DNA of 64,000 bases from Kappaphycus alvarezii (Eukaryota; Rhodophyta; Florideophyceae; Gigartinales; Solieriaceae). Shown here one piece after another: positions 18,024 to 28,427 of this stretch. Below the pieces are notes generated by a model. That model saw nothing but the letters and a program-made list of their open reading frames with translations, made no database searches and was not told where the DNA came from. The stretch spans positions 505,001-569,000 of the forward strand of contig NADL03000462.1 in NCBI GenBank assembly GCA_002205965.3, given 5' to 3'. The translations under genes were made by a program, and so were the position numbers. Positions within the stretch are counted from its first letter, which is position 1. Each line of letters starts with the position of its first letter.

Positions 18024-21000
18024 CTTGCCGGCCAGTGCCCCCTGCCCCCATGAATCCACCGCGGGCCCTTCCTGGGTTTCCGTGGCCGCGTTTGGTCCCA
18101 CTCTTCCCATCCCTCTTCTTCCCTTCCCCCCTGTGGAGAGTTTCAACATTCTAGATCCTGATCGTGCCATTAGTCAATTCCTGCAGACGCTTTCAGGGGC
18201 ATGCAACATCATTGACCGAGCAGAAGGTAATTATGCCTCTGGCATTGTTGCCAGCTCACATCGCTTCCTTGTCGGTGTCACCCGCTCCCCTCCCTGCCTC
18301 GACCCCGCATCGGCGAGCTCGAAAAGAGGCTGCCCTCACCTCCCCAAATAATGCTCCCGCACCAGGCTTTCCATTCATCACAGCCGAGTCTACGCAAACG
18401 AATGTCCAAGACGCTGCTCGCCGTGCCCGAGTCCTGTCCTGCTCTTCTGGAGTCTGTCGTAGCCCTCCCCGCCCGCAGCCATGAAGATTCTGGATGCCTT
18501 CGCTGCCGCCGGTGTAGTAACCCGCCTAATGCCGTCCGCCGCGCGGACGGCCTCTCCGCCAGCCCTTATATCCTTCAATCCTTTGCAATGACCCTCCGTG
18601 GCCACAGCAAGGGCATCGCAGCAATGCGGAAGAAGCCCAGGCAGCCCCGGAAAACGGGCTCACGGAAGCAAAACAACGCCCCCGATAAAAGGACCGCCCC
18701 AACCCCGTCGGAGTACTACAGTAACTTGGTTAGTCTAACAGGTCCTGATCCTACATCTACTGAGGCTTAGCAGATGATATCGAAGCAAGTTCAAAACCTT
18801 CCGCCCACCACCACCTCCGCTTCCCAGAGAAGCAAACGCCGCAAACCAACTCGTCCCGCTCATGGCCCCTTCAAGGTGGCGGTGATGGCCCCTCCTCTTC
18901 CACCTCGCCTCCAGCAAAGGGCCAGTGCTTGCCCCTCGACAGGGCATAAACGTCGCTTCCTCGTGCGCAACGTTCACCCGGAAGCCCACCACGATACCCT
19001 AATGGTCCCGTCGTCTTCACTGCGTGACCGTGTCGCCACCCAATCCCGGGACCGAGACGGGGACCCTCACCTACCCCCTGCTTCCGGCCAGTCGTTCGCC
19101 GTAGAAGGTGTGGTTGCACATGCCGAGCTACAAGAGCGCCCGCCTTTCTTCTCCTCGTCTGCCATGATCGGCGTTATGTGCTGCTAAGAATCCCTCTCCG
19201 ACGAAAGTAGCCCCAACGGCAGTGGCTGCGGGCCACTCCACCTGAGTCTGGTCATGAATTCGTCTGCAATATCCCCCGCTTCCCCGTCCTGTTACCCTTT
19301 GCCGACACTTCATGACATCCTACGCACCCCTTATCGAGAGACGGACATCTTCCAAGATATCCCCTCTACATGTCTCCGCTAGTTTTTCCTTCTCCTCATC
19401 AAGTTGGTCAACGCTGCTTCCAATGCGTATGCTGAAGCCGCCATCTATCGCTCTTTCCTGCTCCTTCATATCCTGCCCACCGTTGTCATGCCGCGCAGCC
19501 TTCGGGGGCGAGGAAGGGTGGAGATCCGTCCAAGGGCAAAGCTCCGTGCTCTGGGGGTGGCTATGGCGGGCATACACTAGCTCCAAATAGGGGGCCCTCT
19601 GGGCCGATACTCTCAGTGCGTATAGCCACCAAGCAGATTGGGTCACTGAGCACTGCCCAAGCGCTCGCGCTCCCGCACCGTCCTCTAACGCCGAGCTTTC
19701 ACGACTGGCGGACCCTCTTTGTGCAGATGCTCGCTACGGCAAGGCTATGTGCACACTCTGCAATGCCCCCATGCGCCGACGTCAATGCGTCTATTACCAT
19801 CCAGCTGCTTCGGGAACTCCACGCGTCTTCGCCACGGCTCATTGCTCCGCTGGCCCAGGACCGCCTCCTTCCACTCCCGCAACTCACGGAGGCCGCTGTT
19901 GCACGGGCTGCGCGTCGCATCCCGCGTGACACCACGGCGGACCAGGACCGCACGCTCTCACTTTAGTTCCACTTGCTTACCAAGACCGCTCTTAGCCCCG
20001 CAGCTCGTGTGACAGGCATCGGTGTTTTGACAAAATTGATCAATCGCATAGCGAACGAGGACATTCGTGATTCGGTTCTCGTCCTTCTTTCCGCCTCGAC
20101 CCTTCTCCAGCTCCCGCATAAGCGAGGGAAGGCCCGTCCAATTTTTGCCGGCTCTGTACTCTGGCTTCTGGCTACGAAGACGCTGCTCCCCTTAGCTATT
20201 GATGACTTCGGTGACTTCCTTACCCCCTTCCATGCGGCCAGCGGAATCAAGGCTGGCATGGATGATATCGTCCATGACGAGCGCATCATGCTCAAGCGGG
20301 TCTCATCGGACCCTAACGTCGCGACCGTCCTCATTGATGCCCGCATCACTTTTAACTGCGTTGAAAGGCAATCAATGGTGGACATTCGGCCATCCATCAA
20401 AAGCCAATGCCTTACCTTATTTGGAGGCAATCAATGGTGGACATTCGGCCATCCCGGGCTTCCTCGCAAGCCCGGTTTGCAAACATAGTTTCCGTTCGCT
20501 CCTAACCACCGTTAATTGTTCCCAATCGCGAGGAGACTATCCTCTCTAGCGCTGAGGGAACCGAGCAAGCGGCGGGGACGCTAGCATGCTTCTTTTCTCT
20601 TTGACGATCTAGCCGCTCATTCGGTGGATCGCCAAAGAGAATGGCGTAATTTTGAATCAATGGTACGCCGATGACGGCACAAAATGGGCGTCACTGAATA
20701 GTCTCCGGCGAACCCTCCGGTCGCTCTCGCTTTATGACTCGGCATGCGGTCTCTTTGTCAAACATCAAAAGACCCGCATCCTCTCGGCACACAGTTTGCT
20801 TGTGGACCGTGCTGCCTTCCTCGCCGAGTTCCCGCCCTCCATGTGCCCAGGTGATGGTTTGGACTTGAGGCCCCGTTCAGTACTTCCGCCTTCCCCAAGG
20901 CTTTCTTGTGCAGCCGGGAGGATGGGTGCCATCGCACCCTGCGCTTCTAGAACAGGCCCGGGACGCCCGGAATCGTTTCCGCATGCATAGTCTCTGTTCC

Positions 21001-22375
21001 TCGGCATGCCATGTCGTCCATGTGTTTCGGCTTGCTGGCCCTCAGTACGCCGCTAAGCACGCAGCTGAGTTTGACTGCCTGCAGCGGTCTTCCTATGTCG
21101 CGCGGTGTAAAGTCTCCCTGACGGACGACGCCTGAGAACAAGCATGTCTCCCTATCCGCCTATGCGGTCATGGTGTCTCGATAATTAGCCCTCATTGCAC
21201 GCGGCTGTTGCCGCCAACATTCGTGACACCGTCCCTGAACGCCTACGCATCTCCCTTTACTTTACGCCCCGGTCAGTGGCCCTTCTCGGCAAAGGTGCTT
21301 GCGGCGTCAGGTGCTTCCTAGTCGAATAAGTAACCGCGCCACTTCTCGACTTTGTGCTCCGCATTCAAGGCAATCATTTCGTCACCGACCTGGGCACCTT
21401 TGACCCAGCCTTCCTTGCTGGCACGCCCGTCAACCTTCAATCCCATCCAAAAGGGGCCCAGCAAGAGGCCAAGGGAAAGGTGTTTTCCGCAGATAATCTA
21501 TAGACGCGAGTACCCCGTCCAAGCTGTCAATCCGCAGAAGCAACCCGTCACAACATGCGTGGCCTGGCCTTTCGTCACAGAGCTGCCGCTGCTTTCCTAA
21601 TAGCGCTTCCTACCACTGCAATGACGTTGTCCCCTGAGCACTGGAACATCATGCTGCGCAGGCACCTCTTTCTCCCAATCTACACAGCCTTGCCATTGAA
21701 GTGTCCCCATTGCTAGCAGAACCTCGACATCCGCTGTGATTATGCCACTAACTGCTGCATCTCGGAGTTCAGGCGCATTCACGGCCCAAATTCTGTCCCC
21801 AACGTGTTTGCGCGGCACACCTTCCGCGCCGCTGGCCTCGACTACAGTTTGAAGTTACGAATCTCGTCCCTTGTACGCACTACTCGCCAACCGGCATCAT
21901 CGTTGTGCAACCTACTCGTGAACCACAAGCCGGCCTCACGGACCGGCCTTTTGCGTGTGACGTCCATGTTCCCTTCCCCGTTCAAGCAGTCTTCCCTCAA
22001 GAAAGCTAGGAAAGACGCTGGAGTGCGTGCCGCCCATATGCACCACTTCAAGGTCCAGGACATGCAGCACAGGCTCTCGAGATGCCTGTTGCCTCCCGAA
22101 CGCAACCCCTCCTGCGACCCGGTATTCCGATTCCAGCCCCTAGTTTTCAACTCCCTTGGCGCTCGATCTCCGGATACTACCTTGTTAAATGAGGAGTTTG
22201 TAACCCGCGTCACCAGGATATGCTACACATCGGGCGCTACTGTTCGCACGCGCGTCTGTCAGCACATCAGCTGCGCCTTGTGGTCGTCGGTGGCTATGGC
22301 CATCATCTCCCGGACTCTACTGCACTTGGCCGACGTGGTCCATTCATTTAGTAAAAAGTGAATAGTCGGTCAGTC
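18024..22375 (+). pseudogene. LINE-like type I copy E, full-length but degenerate
   Basis: About the length of copy C and in the same order. An ORF1-like Pro/Ala-rich region runs 18025-18770. The RT N-terminus is at 19616-19966 (EAAVARAARRIPRDTTADQD). The palm at 19973-20488 reads RVTGIGVLTKLINRIANED and LIDARITFN. WYADDG at 20661-20678 keeps the RT box. The C-terminus at 21804-22361 reads FKVQDMQHRLSR, VFNSLGARSPD and RTRVCQHISCALWSSVAM. The tail AATAGTCGGTCAGT follows the stop at about 22361. Many stops and shifts make it older than copy C. The nuclease signature is mostly lost. Confidence 0.8.
20366..20454. repeat. exact 30-bp direct repeat inside copy E
   Basis: The 30-bp segment at 20366-20395 (starting AGGCAATCAATGG) is repeated without change at 20425-20454, a 59-bp step. 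It is a local duplication in the RT palm region of a dead copy. Confidence 0.85.
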
Positions 22376-23161
22376 GGTGTACACTCTAGATTTTGAATAA
22401 TTATCATCTTCTTTGTAGGGGACCATTGCAGAGGGGGAAAATTGGTTTAGTTTACTGCGAGTAATGGAACGGTTGAGAGTCCTCTGTATTTGTAATCAAA
22501 CCATTGGCGGGACCTACATTGCGAGTATGTTTTGGCAGTCCTTCAACTGAATTTAAATCGTCTGTGTGGGCACTCTCTGAAAGACTAGTGGCGTCATACC
22601 CATCTCCGGCAGAGTAGGTAGTGCCTCCCGCACCGAAGACAGCAGGGTACACCTCAAGTATCCTCCTACAGCAGGTGTGCTGTCCTTCAGATGCCACCTG
22701 AGACTAATCCATAAGCTCCCAAGAAGCAGTGATCAGTTTGGGAGACTAACAACGTAATGCAGTGAGTGATAGCTGAAAAGGGGGCGCTAAGAAACTCGAA
22801 GACGATGCGCTGGAACGCGAAGTTTGGTGCCTATACGGGGCCATCGAACAAGTGTAGGGGCCGCCGATTCTAAATGCTCTCGAAGTTTTGGACCCTATCG
22901 CGGAGGGCGATCTCGGTCGCAACCCGACCGACATTCGTGGCCCTCATACACGAAGTGGGTTTAGAATGGGCAACCACAGGTGATGGCGGAGACGAGAACA
23001 ACTGCAGTCGCGGCGAGCGTTCCCTGGGTTTGCTGAGGAATACCTGCAGACTGTCTATAGGTCACGAGGGTAACGAGGGATGTCCCCAACTCGCATTCAA
23101 CGCCAGCAGTCCAAATAGCACAGGAGAGGGCGTTGCGAACGGAGTGAGCTATGGTAATGGA
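22376..23161. other. unassigned spacer
   Basis: Between copy E and the gypsy element. No protein family is recognised. A plus-strand open frame (22874-23374) is low-complexity towards its end because of the tandem repeat described separately, so I do not call it a gene. Confidence 0.3.
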
Positions 23162-23275
23162 GGCGGCCGAAACCAGGGGGACCCTCGGACGGCCGAAACC
23201 AGAGGGACCCTCGGGCGGCCGAAGTCAGAAGGTCACTCTTATGGCGGCCGAAGTCAGAGGGACCCTCTGATTTCG
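23162..23275. repeat. short tandem repeat, about four units of 26-31 bp
   Basis: The units share GGCGGCCGAA, then A/GTCAG or ACCAG, then GGGACCCTC, and have diverged slightly. They give Gly/Arg/Pro-rich text in every frame. Confidence 0.75.
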
Positions 23276-23387
23276 GCAAAGATCTGCAGCGTGGTCGCTG
23301 AAGATATCCGCTGGGTTACGGAATTCGCGGAAAGCAAAGTGCTCGTCTTAAGTTTGGAATCACCCGAAACTTAGGGGGACACAAGCA

Positions 23388-23392
23388 GGGTG
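23388..23392. repeat. gypsy target-site duplication, left
   Basis: GGGTG directly precedes the LTR start and matches 31005-31009 directly after the other LTR. A 5-bp duplication is usual for Ty3/gypsy integrases. Confidence 0.85.
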
Positions 23393-23630
23393 TGAAATGC
23401 TTGTCTTTCTGTTTACCCTGCTTTTCTGTTTCGGCCAAGCGGAACCTACCTCCCGCTCCCGCAGACTGCGGCAGCCCTCTCGTCCTCTTATACGAGCGGC
23501 CGGTCCGGGGTTTCTACTCGTGTACAATGCAAGTACAGTACAGTGTACACTACTACTGTATACTGTACGAGCACACCGGGCCAATCAACTAGCGACGCTG
23601 ACCATCACGCGATACAAAACTCGCGCGATA
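23393..23630 (-). repeat. gypsy 3' LTR
   Basis: It starts TGAAATGC on the plus strand and ends in CGCGCGATA. It aligns over its full length with the two parts of the right LTR (30214-30362 and 30912-31004). It contains GTACAGTA/TACTGTAC motifs and a CCAAT box. Confidence 0.88.
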
Positions 23631-23640
23631 CGCCCCCCCA
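23631..23640 (-). promoter_or_regulatory. gypsy polypurine tract
   Basis: CGCCCCCCCA on the plus strand is a purine run (TGGGGGGGCG) on the element's strand, directly inside the 3' LTR. This is where a plus-strand primer is expected. Confidence 0.6.
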
Positions 23641-23826
23641 CTCATTGTGAGCCACGAGCGCCACAAGCTAATAACGGAATCCAGCTCAGCAGACTCCAGC
23701 CCCCCCACATAGGGGGCCCTCTCATCACCACTCTCCCCGCCCAGCTCACTCCCACACCACGACTCCTATCCCGTCTAACACAATTTACTTTCAACCTCTC
23801 AACCCACTCAACGGTTTAACTTCCGT

Positions 23827-23898
23827 CGGGCGAACGACCGAGGTGCTGAAAATGAGCCGATATAAGCCCGACGTGCAACCATTCTCCGGGCGAACGAC
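23827..23898. repeat. CGGGCGAACGAC repeated at a 60-bp step
   Basis: The 12-mer occurs at 23827-23838 and 23887-23898. Each copy is followed by a TATA-AGCCC or TATA-CGCCC segment, so this looks like a diverged ~60-bp tandem pair. It lies 250-320 bp upstream of the antisense coding region and could be its control region (inference). Confidence 0.5.
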
Positions 23899-24147
23899 AG
23901 CCAGTATACGCCCGGAGGTCCCAAATCCTCCAGACTCCGTCAACCTGTTCTCGTCTATCAGCATCTCAACGGACCAAACCCTTTTGAAGCTTCCCTTACC
24001 CTTCTCGACATTTTGAACCACTCGAAACTGATTCACAACCCTTTTTTCTTCTCCGAATCTTCCATCATCTGTCAATCTCTTCTCCACTCTCCATCTCCTT
24101 GACCGCTCAAACCCATTCGCAAATCCTTCTTCCTCTCTCCTTTCTCA

Positions 24148-24290
24148 ATGGCTCGAATGAATTAACTCGCTCGTTTGAGCACCGGCGGTCGCACGCCTTG
24201 GAACAACATTGCGACTAAGGTGGCGCGAGCCTCTGGCGGCGCAAAGGGGCCCCTCCGGTTGCAAGGGCGAATCGGATGCGTTTGTTGTCG
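24148..24290 (+). pseudogene. histone H3 N-terminal-tail-like start of the antisense accessory region
   Basis: From the ATG at 24148 the plus strand reads like the first ~40 residues of histone H3. It shows an MAR start, ARxS at the H3 7-10 position, STGGxxP, ATKxAR, a second ARxS-like site, and GGxKxPxR, with near-correct spacing throughout. Similarity ends after about residue 40, so the histone fold itself is absent. It lies inside the gypsy element, antisense to pol, just upstream of the other accessory frames. The frame is not intact. Capture of a histone gene tail or convergent mimicry are both possible. Confidence 0.65.
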
Positions 24291-25400
24291 GAACGTTTTG
24301 ACATCAAAAAGGTGCTTTTCATCGGTGGGGAGGAGCGGAATCCCTTTGTCATCCACACAGACTCCTGCGGAATCCGTCCGTATCGCGTTTCGCGCCAGGA
24401 TTTCCTCGATCTCTTCGGAACCCACATCACGGATTCTGTAACTCAGTGCGTCGGTAACGAATTCACGCGTGAGGAAGATATCTCGGAATCTCAGCACGAT
24501 CGGTGCGTGTACGACGGGGTGCGAGAAGGGGATTGGATTATCAGTACAGTCAGTTGGGACGACGAAACCGAGAATTATCGAGCAATCGACACGGGAACTG
24601 GAGAGGAGCACTCGGTTTTGCTCTACACTCTCTCCTTTTCCGGTTTCCAAGAGCTAGAGGGTCACTCCATCTCTCGTCAGGCCCGGTTCTCCTTGGGGTG
24701 CGAAGGTCGACTCAGTGCTGTGTCGAGCGTCCACAGGTGGTGCCGACCCCATTCTGGTCGTCGTCTCTAGTTTTCATCAGTTCGTTTCAGAGAGCCACGT
24801 GCTTCCCTCGATTCTTTCTTGGCCTCCCCTCGCACTGATATGGTATTACGTGATGACACCGACCTATGCATCGGTTTCTCAATCTCCAACGCCCTCTGGC
24901 AGCTGGGTGCTCCTTCCGTCGCCCGAGAGTGGTTGGAGTACTATGAGAGTAACGATCGAGCTTTGAAGGCCGACTTCACGCGTAAAGGTCGCACCAGGAG
25001 TTTGGGGGACGCCCAAAAGCATGCGCCTCCACGTTCGTTCATCCTCCATGAAATATTCAATCTCAATCCGGGCATCAAGGAGAATTTGGCCTTTCCTGGT
25101 GGGGTGTACGTTGCGACGACCCCGGGTTCCCGTGGTGTTCATCACTGTGTCACGATGAACACTGAGACCGGCCAAATATGGGATCCATGTGAGCGCTTTG
25201 CTCTGGAACTCTCCTCTCAAGATCTCCGTGAATGCGTTGGTGATAATTCTACGTTCATTTTCGTCTTGAAGGTACGGAAGGCGGAGCTCGCGACTGCAGG
25301 AAAGCACAGGAAGCGGCGTCCTGGTCGCAACTCCTTATCCGTCCGGAAGCGTGAGCGGAGGAAGAGGGAAAACCAGGGAGGCAGTAGCACTGCTCCCTAG
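24276..25400 (+). pseudogene. antisense accessory coding region of the gypsy element
   Basis: Two open stretches occupy 24276-24770 (165 codons) and 24819-25400 (193 codons), opposite in direction to pol. The second contains DLCIGFSISNAL, which recalls the Cys helix of papain-like proteases. About 90 residues on, GVHHCVTMN precedes GQIWDP, resembling their His and Asp/Asn strands. It ends with a strongly basic tail (KHRKRRPGRNSLSVRKRERR), a likely nuclear or nucleic-acid-binding signal. Some plant Tat/Ogre-type gypsy elements are known to carry antisense ORFs downstream of pol. The protease idea is motif-level only. Confidence 0.5.
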
Positions 25401-25558
25401 TTACTCAAGATGCAAGACTTCACCCGCAAGGTTTACGATTTCTCTGCGTGCTTCTTTAGTACTTAGCCTTGTATCATGCGTTCTTCTCTGTAATCGCCCT
25501 TCAATCTAACTGATTCATGGTTCTTCTTCTCTTGCTTCCTCGATTTTATTTCTTTTCT
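25401..25558. other. junction between antisense region and pol end
   Basis: A short non-coding stretch where the antisense accessory region and pol converge. No terminator motif was recognised. Confidence 0.4.
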
Positions 25559-26727
25559 TTAGTTGAATAAACGGGTCGATCTCTTCTGATACGGGAAAAT
25601 CTGGCGCGCATGAATTTCCTTCCTTGTAACGCGACCGGTGGAGGAAAGTAACTCGTAGCGAGGTTGGTTCGCCTTCGTCACCCTGCACGGTCCATAGAAA
25701 TACGAATCGAAGGCCGGCCACTTGCGCCCCTTATTGAAGGCCTCACCGTGCGCTACGAAAAACTTCATCTCCAACTTCGTACTCCCTGACTTTTCCCTTG
25801 GTCTTGCGGGGTTCGCTAGATTTCTCCACCACACCAGCCCGCGTTCCAGAATCGGCTAAGGTCTCGATAAGCCGATGACGGGGGCCTGCGTCACTGAGAA
25901 ATGCTACCGAATCACGGGCCAGCATCCTCGGATTAATTCCATACATTAGTCGGAAAGGAGCAGGAGCGTCTCTTCGATGGCGTCTGCGGTAGCCATATAA
26001 AATTTTTTGTAAGGGCTTCTGCCCAGTCTGCCCCACCGCGTACTATCGAACTTTTGAGCGCGTGCTTGATAGTTCCCACCATCCGCTCCGCCCGACCGTT
26101 TGCCATCGGCGCGTAAGCAAGCACCGCCTTCCATTCGACTCCGTTCTCTTTCATGTACTGTTGTACCGATCCAGCCATAAATGCAGTCGCGTTATCCGAG
26201 ACGATACTCTTTGGTGGTACAAAAGGTGATATTGTCTCTTCCTCGATGAACATCATTACGGTGTCGGCAGTAGAAACCGTAGTGGCCCACACTATGGACC
26301 ACCCCGTCATATGTTCCACAGCGATCAGAATAAATCTTTTTCCAGTCTTCGAAGGCTCGAAGGGTCCAGCGAAGTCCATCGAGAATGTCTTCAAAGAGTC
26401 CAGTAACGGGAGATCTCAAACTCGAGAGTGATACTTTGGCAACCTTCTCGAATGCGGACACCTATCACAACCTTGTACTTACTTAGTGACATCACGTTAC
26501 ACCCCACGCCACCAGAATCGGTCTCTCACGAACTTTCTTGTCAAACCGACGTCCCAGTGGCCAATATCATCGTGAAAGGTGGCCAGTATCTCCGAGCGTT
26601 GATCGATCGGAGGCACAACATGGAGTCCTGCCTTCTCGCGACGAATGAGGGTGTCGTTCCAGAGTATGAAACTTTTAGCACTCCGTCTTACTGCGACCTT
26701 CTTCTTCGGGTCGAATTCTTGAACCAT
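25559..26727 (-). pseudogene. gypsy integrase
   Basis: The N-terminal part at 26497-26727 carries the zinc-binding region text (FHDDIGHWDVGLTRKFVRDRFWW). The catalytic core at 25933-26394 has MDFAGPFEPS, SDNATAFMAGSVQQY and ANGRAERMVGTIKHAL, the D, D and E neighbourhoods of retroviral-type integrases. The C-terminal part at 25559-25834 has GPCRVTK, YELLSSTG and EIHARQIFPY, the GPY/F-like module. It is part of the fossil. Confidence 0.85.
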
Positions 26728-28280
26728 TTATCCGGCTAGGAATCGTGCTGCATCTAGCAAGTGCGGTTCCAAACCGTACAAATTTGGGTCTGCCCAATCC
26801 ACTGTCGCCACCAATCCTTCTGTTATGTTTTCATCGTTTCTTCTTTCCTCCTTTCTAAGTCTTCGCGAAAGATAATCGGCCGCCCCATTCACCAGTCCCG
26901 GACGATAATTTATCTCTAAGTCGTATTCCGCCATCAAATCCATCCACCTTGCCAACCGCCCGTGGATATCTTTCTTCTTGAACACGGTTTGAAGGGCTTG
27001 ATGATCCGTATAGACGACGAAAGGCTTTTCAGACAGAAGGCGCACTCGAAACTTCTTAAGAGCGAAAATCATGGCGAGTGCTTCTCGTTCGCTGGTGGAG
27101 TAGCGGGGTTCCTGGTCCGTCATCGTTCGAGAAGCGAACTTAGTGGGATGTACTTTCCCGTCTTCCTTTTTCTGCGAGAGAACCACCCCAAGGGCTGCCG
27201 AAGAGGCGTCTGTTTCCACCAAGAAAGGAGAATTGAAATCGGGAAGCACTAATACTGGAGGGGTAGTCAGTTTCCCCTTCAAGTATTCAAAAGCCTCTTG
27301 CATCTCCGGAGTCCATTCGAAAGCCTTCTTGACAGACGTCTCCGCATGCGACACTGCTGAGCTGTCGGCAAACCCCCTTATGAACCGTCGATAGTACCCC
27401 GCGAGCCCAAGAAAACTCATGAGTTCGGTCACGTTTCCCGGCACCGGAGCTTCCACGATATCTTTGATCTTGTCGGGATCCACCTTCACACCATTTGAAT
27501 TAACGATGTGACCAAGTAACTTCACTTCTGATTGAGCAAAGATATACTTGGTAACCTTCAACTCCAGCTTCGATTCTTTGATCCTCCTGAACACTTCTTC
27601 GCAATGAGCTATGTGTTCCTACAACTTCTTAGAGAAAATAACAACATCTTCCACATAAACCATAGCAAACGGTAACCCGCGAAGGACCTCATCCATCATC
27701 CTTTGAAACGTCGCCGGAGCGTTCATGAGTCCAAACGGCATTACCTCGAACTTGTACGTTCCATATCGAGAGACAAACGTCGTCTTTTCTTGCAAGTTTC
27801 GTACATCCTAACCTGCCAGTATCCTGTGTAAAGGTCCAATGTTGTGAAGAACTCTGCGCCAGAAAGTTCGTAGAATATTTCTTCTATTTTCGATAACGGC
27901 CAGCGGTCTGGCTTCATCACCTTGTTCAACTGACGGTAATCGACACAGAACCGGGGCCTTCCGTCTTTCTCCGTAGCTATCACTACCGGAAAGGACCAGG
28001 CGGACCTCTATGGCATAATGATTCCATCTTCAAATAATTCCTTCACTTCTTTCCTTACTACTTCGTTATGCCTCGGCGGCATTCAGCGGGCTTTCGAATG
28101 TATCGATGTGTCGTCCGTCAACTCCAAAGAATGTAACACCGGCACAAGAGCAGGCTTCAGATCGTGAATGTACCAAGCTATGACAACCTTTTCCTTGAGA
28201 GCTTTCGCTAGCTCCTTCTGATTCTTCTCTTCGAGGTGGTCCAGCTTCGAGGTCAATAGAGCCGAGCGGTCCACCTCCAA
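26728..28280 (-). pseudogene. gypsy reverse transcriptase and RNase H
   Basis: RT fingers and palm lie around 27741-27983 (RPRFCVDYRQLNKVMKPDRW, TTLDLYTGYWQV). The active-site segment is near 27650. The connection (LGHIVNSNGVKVDPDKI, FLGLAGYYRRFI) and RNase H (VETDASSAALGVVLSQ, REALAMIFALKKFR, VYTDHQAL) lie within 26728-27594. This is unmistakably Ty3/gypsy text. It is part of the fossil. Confidence 0.9.
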
Positions 28281-28427
28281 TTTGACCTCCTTCTTAACTT
28301 CAGCCTTGGTCGAGCGAGGTAGATCAGGCTCGTATGGTTCCTTGTTAATGATGGCTAAGACCAGGTCTTGCTCAGTATCCGATCCACCATCGCTTTCGCT
28401 AGACTAAGAGAAAGGGTGGAGAGACTC

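Noticed and set aside
17752-18351. Overlapping proline-rich frames on both strands
   Set aside because: Low-complexity GC-rich sequence at the head of copy E gives long frames in several phases. No family resemblance.
23160-23275. CRISPR-like array
   Set aside because: Units are contiguous and variable without distinct spacers, and the context is eukaryotic.
22874-23374. 166-codon frame as a possible host gene
   Set aside because: Its second half is the tandem repeat, which stays open in several frames, and nothing matches a known protein.
24148-24290. A complete histone H3 gene
   Set aside because: Only the N-terminal tail is similar. The histone-fold residues that should follow are absent.
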